Part shown: in pieces, positions 60,752-64,000 of the stretch
Numbering within the stretch: the stretch's first letter is position 1
Layout of the letters: each line of letters starts with the position of its first letter
Source of the DNA: an uncultured Eubacteriales bacterium
GTDB lineage: Bacteria > Bacillota > Clostridia > Lachnospirales > Lachnospiraceae
Length of the DNA stretch: 64,000 nt
Direction: 5' to 3'
Assembly (NCBI GenBank): GCA_900548855.1
Contig: URMF01000012.1
Span: 1 to 64,000 of the forward strand
Program-made: the position numbers and the translations under genes
Notes under the pieces: model-generated
What the model was told of the DNA's origin: nothing
The model's database searches: none
The model's input: the letters and a program-made list of their open reading frames with translations, nothing else

Positions 60752-60900
60752 ATCTTCAGGGCGGGGTGCAAGTCCCCACCGGCGGTATTTGAAGGACAGG
60801 AGATGTATCAGAAGAATATCTCAAGCTTCTTAAGCCCGCGAGCCGCAAGGCAGGAACCAGTGAGATTCTGGTGCCGACAGTATAGTCTGGATGGAAGAAG
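60752..60900 (+). promoter_or_regulatory. FMN riboswitch (RFN element)
   Basis: The conserved RFN sequence is clear: ATCTTCAGGGCGGGGTGCAA, GTCCCCACCGGCGGTA, AGCCCGCGAGCC, CAGTGAGATTCTGGTGCCGA and the closing GTCTGGATGGAAGAAG. FMN binding represses ribD. The terminator at 60951-60977 is the likely expression platform. Confidence 0.96.
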
Positions 60901-60950
60901 AGTGGTATTTGGATATTGTATTGCAATGTCCATAAGATTGTATTTATGGT

Positions 60951-60977
60951 CCTGAAGTATGTGCTTCAGGATTTTTT
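60951..60977 (+). terminator. Riboswitch-controlled terminator
   Basis: CCTGAAG/CTTCAGG with a 6-nt loop followed by ATTTTTT, 50 nt after the FMN aptamer and 75 nt before ribD. Confidence 0.85.
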
Positions 60978-61052
60978 ATTTATATCACTGATACGACCGC
61001 CGCAGGCAGGGAAGCCGGTGGCACAGGATTTTATTTTTTAAGAGGTGGCAAA

Positions 61053-62180
61053 ATGGCAGATAATGAACAGTATATGTGCCGGGCTATCGAGCTTGCAAAG
61101 CTTGGTATCGGTAAAGTCAATCCCAATCCCTTAGTGGGTGCGGTGATTGTGAAAAATGGACAGATTATCAGTGAAGGTTACCATATGATATATGGGGACT
61201 TGCATGCAGAGCGGAATGCATTTAAGAATTTAAAAAATCCTGATGATGCTAACGGAGCGGAAATGTATGTAACCTTAGAGCCCTGTTGTCATCATGGCAA
61301 GCAGCCGCCCTGTACCGAAGCAATCATTGAACATGGTATTTCCAAGGTGTATGTGGGTTCTAATGACCCCAATGAGTTGGTTGCCGGAAAAGGGATTCAG
61401 GTACTTCGGGATGCAGGGATTGAAGTGGTAACTGAATTTTTGAAAGAGGAATGCGATGCATTAAATCCGGTCTTTTTTCATTATATTACAACAAAAACCC
61501 CTTATGTGGTGATGAAATATGCCATGACTTTAGATGGTAAGATTGCAACGCGAACCGGACATTCCCAGTGGGTATCGGGGGAAGAATCCAGAAACCGTGT
61601 ACAGCAGATGCGAAATGCATTAAAGGGGATTATGGTGGGAATCGGGACGGTATTAAATGATGACCCCAGATTAACCTGCCGGATAGATGGCGGACGTAAT
61701 CCAATCCGCATTATCTGTGATTCCAAGCTGCGGATACCGTTATCCAGTAATGTGGTGATAACGGCAAAAGAAGCACCAACCATTTTGGCAACGATAGAAC
61801 CTCATCCGGAATATAACCGTTTCTGGCATGAACAGAAAGACGCACTGGAAAAGGAAGGTGTGGAGGTTTTAACAGTAAATGAATTAAACGGACAGCTTGA
61901 TTTAAATGACTTGATGATAAAGCTTGGAGAAAAGCAGATAGATGGAATTTTGCTGGAAGGCGGTTCTACGCTGAATTATGCGGCACTTAAGGCTGGGATT
62001 GTCAACCGTGTCGAAGCCTATGTGGCACCGAAGTTTTTTGGCGGGGCAGGATTTTATACCCCGGTTGGCGGCGAAGGGGTAGAGCTTGCCACAGAGGCTT
62101 TGGGATGTAAGCTTGTCTCTGTAGAACAGGTTGGAGAGGATGTACTGTTAAGCTACGTGACTGGCAGTAGGAAATTATAA
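61053..62180 (+). CDS. ribD: Riboflavin biosynthesis deaminase/reductase RibD
   Basis: 375 residues. N-terminal cytidine-deaminase-type domain with the zinc motif GDLHAERNAF and LEPCCHHGKQPPC; C-terminal RibD_C reductase (MKYAMTLDGKIATRTGHSQW, LLEGGSTLNYAAL). It performs the second and third steps of riboflavin synthesis. Preceded by an FMN riboswitch. The usual downstream ribE-ribBA-ribH genes are absent; an acetyltransferase gene follows. Confidence 0.95.
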   Translation: MADNEQYMCRAIELAKLGIGKVNPNPLVGAVIVKNGQIISEGYHMIYGDLHAERNAFKNLKNPDDANGAEMYVTLEPCCHHGKQPPCTEAIIEHGISKVYVGSNDPNELVAGKGIQVLRDAGIEVVTEFLKEECDALNPVFFHYITTKTPYVVMKYAMTLDGKIATRTGHSQWVSGEESRNRVQQMRNALKGIMVGIGTVLNDDPRLTCRIDGGRNPIRIICDSKLRIPLSSNVVITAKEAPTILATIEPHPEYNRFWHEQKDALEKEGVEVLTVNELNGQLDLNDLMIKLGEKQIDGILLEGGSTLNYAALKAGIVNRVEAYVAPKFFGGAGFYTPVGGEGVELATEALGCKLVSVEQVGEDVLLSYVTGSRKL

Positions 62181-62223
62181 TCAGAAGAAGGATTGGATGG
62201 AAACATGAAGGGTGGGAAAATTA

Positions 62224-62742
62224 ATGGATTATAAGCTTTGTGATGTAACATATCAAATAAGAGAAATAGAAGAGAGTGACTTAAACAATCTATTATTGGT
62301 GAAAAATGAGGTATCTGTACATACAGAACGGTTTCAACAGCAAAGGGACGGACATGCAGTCTATATAGGAGCATTTATAAATAACTGTGCGGTTGGTTAT
62401 GTACTGCTGTCTTTAGACAATAAGGAGGATGTCATGCCATACACCAATCATAATAAATGTGCAGATATGATTGATTTGCTTATTATGGAACCTTTGAGGA
62501 ATTATGGAATCGGATCACAATTAATACTGGCATGTGAAGAGATTTGCAGGGGAAAGGGTATTTTATGTTTAGGACTTGATGTGAATCCAGAGGATAATCC
62601 CAAAGCGAAGGGATTATACGAAAAAATGGGTTATCATACGGTTGGAGAATTGCATTTAGATGGTGTGTATGAATATACTGACCAACAGGGAAATAAAGGG
62701 AAATATGAGGACTGGTGTATAGATATGATAAAATTTTTATGA
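62224..62742 (+). CDS. GNAT-family N-acetyltransferase
   Basis: 172 residues from an ATG with AGGGTGGGAAAATT upstream. GNAT motif A is MEPLRNYGIGSQLILACEE (Q/RxxGxG/A-type with GIGSQL) and the C-terminal strand LYEKMGYHTVGEL is typical. Small-molecule or protein acceptor unknown. It may be read through from ribD (43-nt gap). Confidence 0.85.
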   Translation: MDYKLCDVTYQIREIEESDLNNLLLVKNEVSVHTERFQQQRDGHAVYIGAFINNCAVGYVLLSLDNKEDVMPYTNHNKCADMIDLLIMEPLRNYGIGSQLILACEEICRGKGILCLGLDVNPEDNPKAKGLYEKMGYHTVGELHLDGVYEYTDQQGNKGKYEDWCIDMIKFL

Positions 62743-62775
62743 TGGGCAGAGCCATATTTTATGAGGAGAAAATGA

Positions 62776-63576
62776 ATGCATAAAGAAAGTGGGATGAGCA
62801 TGAACATAGAAGAATTATTTAAAGAACTGGCGGCAATACCGGAAGTGGAAGCAATCGCCATGGGTGGTTCAAGAGCCGGGAGTGTCTATGATGAAAAATC
62901 AGATTATGATATCTATTTGTATTGCACTGATGATATTGAAGAAGCAGTAAGAAAAGAAATTTTATCCCGGTACTGTATGGTTATGGAAATTGGCAACCAC
63001 TTCTGGGAATACGAGGATAACTGTACATTAAAAAATGGCATCGACATTGATGTTCTGTACCGGAATCTGGAAGCATTTACCAGGGATTTAGCTTTGGTGG
63101 TGGAATCATATCAGGCACATAACGGTTACACGACCTGTATGTGGCATAATCTGTTAAACAGTAAGATTATATATGATAAAAACGGCGATTTGGCAGCGGC
63201 AAAGGAGCGGTTTAACGTCCCATATCCGGAGCAGTTAAAGAAAAATATTATTGAGCGGAACAGGAAGCTTCTGCATACCGCAATGCCTGCTTATGATGGA
63301 CAAATCGGAAAGGCGGTTGACAGAAAGGATATGGTCAGTATAAACCACCGGGTGGCGGCATTTATGGAGTCCTATTTTGATATTCTTTTTGCAAAAAATG
63401 GTCTGACACATCCCGGTGAGAAAAGGCTGGTGCAGTTAAGCAGACAGCAGTGTGAGTGCCTGCCAGACCGGTTTGAAGAAAATATAAATAAGCTGTTTGC
63501 AGACTTGTTTTGTGATATGGATTGTGTGAAAGAGGATATCTGTGAGATTGTCAGGGAGCTGGAAAAGATACTCTGA
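62776..63576 (+). CDS. Nucleotidyltransferase-fold protein, DUF4037-like
   Basis: 266 residues. The N-terminal nucleotidyltransferase signature is GGSRAGSVYDEKSDYDIYLY (GG/S then DxD) with a third Asp in GIDIDVLYRN. A helical C-terminal domain (YPEQLKKNIIERNRKLL, INHRVAAFMESYFDILF) fits DUF4037-type proteins related to aminoglycoside nucleotidyltransferases. TGAGGAGAAAATGA precedes the ATG. Substrate unknown. Confidence 0.82.
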   Translation: MHKESGMSMNIEELFKELAAIPEVEAIAMGGSRAGSVYDEKSDYDIYLYCTDDIEEAVRKEILSRYCMVMEIGNHFWEYEDNCTLKNGIDIDVLYRNLEAFTRDLALVVESYQAHNGYTTCMWHNLLNSKIIYDKNGDLAAAKERFNVPYPEQLKKNIIERNRKLLHTAMPAYDGQIGKAVDRKDMVSINHRVAAFMESYFDILFAKNGLTHPGEKRLVQLSRQQCECLPDRFEENINKLFADLFCDMDCVKEDICEIVRELEKIL

Positions 63577-63634
63577 TGTTGGGAAGCGTGTGATTGGTGT
63601 ATTTCCAGATATGAACATAAAAGGGAGGAAATGT

Positions 63635-64000
63635 ATGTATCGATATATTTTATTTGATTTGGATGGAACATTGACGGACCCGGGAGTTGGTATTACCAAT
63701 TCCGTAGCCTATGCACTGGAAAAATACAATATCATCGTGGAGGACAAAACGGAGCTATATAAGTTTATCGGACCTCCATTACAGGAATCCTTTCAGAAAT
63801 TTTATGGTTTTTCGGAGAAACAAAGTCTGGAGGCGGTAGAATACTATAGAGAGTATTTTAGAGTAACAGGGATATATGAAAATGAAGTATATGACGGAAT
63901 CGAAGAAATGCTGCTTTCCCTGAAGAAAGCAGGGAAGCATATTCTTCTTGCAACGTCAAAGCCGGAGGAATTTGCTGAGAAGATTTTAGAGCATTTTCAG
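63635..64000 (+). CDS. HAD-family phosphatase, phosphoglycolate phosphatase-like (partial)
   Basis: Starts with AAAGGGAGGAAATGT before the ATG and runs off the window end after 122 codons. HAD motif I is ILFDLDGTLTDPG and motif II the Thr/Ser in ILLATSKPEEF; the cap between them is helical (FIGPPLQESFQKFYG), as in Gph/PpaX-type enzymes. Motifs III-IV are beyond the window. Confidence 0.88.
   Translation, partial: MYRYILFDLDGTLTDPGVGITNSVAYALEKYNIIVEDKTELYKFIGPPLQESFQKFYGFSEKQSLEAVEYYREYFRVTGIYENEVYDGIEEMLLSLKKAGKHILLATSKPEEFAEKILEHFQ

Overview
The window looks like chromosome from a low-to-moderate GC anaerobic Firmicute, most likely a gut Lachnospiraceae or a close Clostridial relative. This is an inference from gene content: strong AGGAGG-type ribosome binding sites throughout, a flavodoxin-reductase/rubredoxin fusion, a CXXC peptide next to a membrane 4Fe-4S protein, a fused homocysteine methyltransferase/methylene-THF reductase, an agr-type quorum system and an FMN riboswitch on ribD. 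No rRNA operon, no conventional tRNA gene, no CRISPR array and no intact insertion sequence were seen.

Layout. 0-5 kb: a two-component system (minus strand) diverges from an ATPase plus two ABC-2 permeases, in the manner of peptide/lipopeptide resistance exporters. 4.9-10.9 kb: a ROK sugar kinase, a cell-wall amidase, a PilZ protein, then purF-purB. 10.9-13.9 kb: a complete agr-type quorum-sensing locus, including an agrD-like pheromone gene of only 47 codons and a likely LytTR operator between the two half-operons. 14-18 kb: a Gld-like ABC exporter with auxiliary subunits. 18-30 kb: citrate synthase, a high-molecular-weight rubredoxin, an AI-2E-type membrane protein, a TrkH/TrkA potassium system, the methionine/folate fusion enzyme and a MacB/FtsX-type ABC pair. 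30-36 kb: an attenuated alanine/glycine:sodium symporter carrying an inserted domain, a thioredoxin lipoprotein/CXXC peptide/4Fe-4S membrane cassette, and a FAD-Rieske oxidoreductase.

35.8-50 kb is the unusual part, an RNA-repair island. On the minus strand a perfect sigma-A promoter, a 24-codon leader peptide and three leader hairpins precede rtcB, a 61-residue CCCH-like zinc-finger protein, a MoxR AAA+ ATPase and a VWA protein with two zincin-like domains. Upstream lie a nucleophile-less PurF paralogue with a small basic protein and two WYL-domain regulators. On the plus strand a second rtcB is followed by about 600 nt of structured non-coding DNA, then a slipin/SPFH protein. That non-coding stretch includes a circularly permuted tRNA-like module: T-arm, acceptor stub closed by GAAA, U8-A9, D-arm. 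A family of 80-120 bp palindromic repeats sits at the gene junctions of this island. A plausible reading is that damage-derived RNA or nucleotide ligands are sensed by the WYL proteins, the two RtcB ligases repair broken RNAs, and the MoxR-VWA and slipin proteins give remodelling and membrane scaffolding. The tRNA mimic could be a ligand, guide or decoy. That functional reading is inference.

50-64 kb: a DUF1266 protein, a truncated gene remnant, a BceRS-BceAB-like peptide-sensing module, a YefM-YoeB toxin-antitoxin pair with a double operator, three uncharacterised exported or membrane proteins, FMN riboswitch-controlled ribD, an acetyltransferase, a nucleotidyltransferase-like protein and a HAD phosphatase cut by the window edge.
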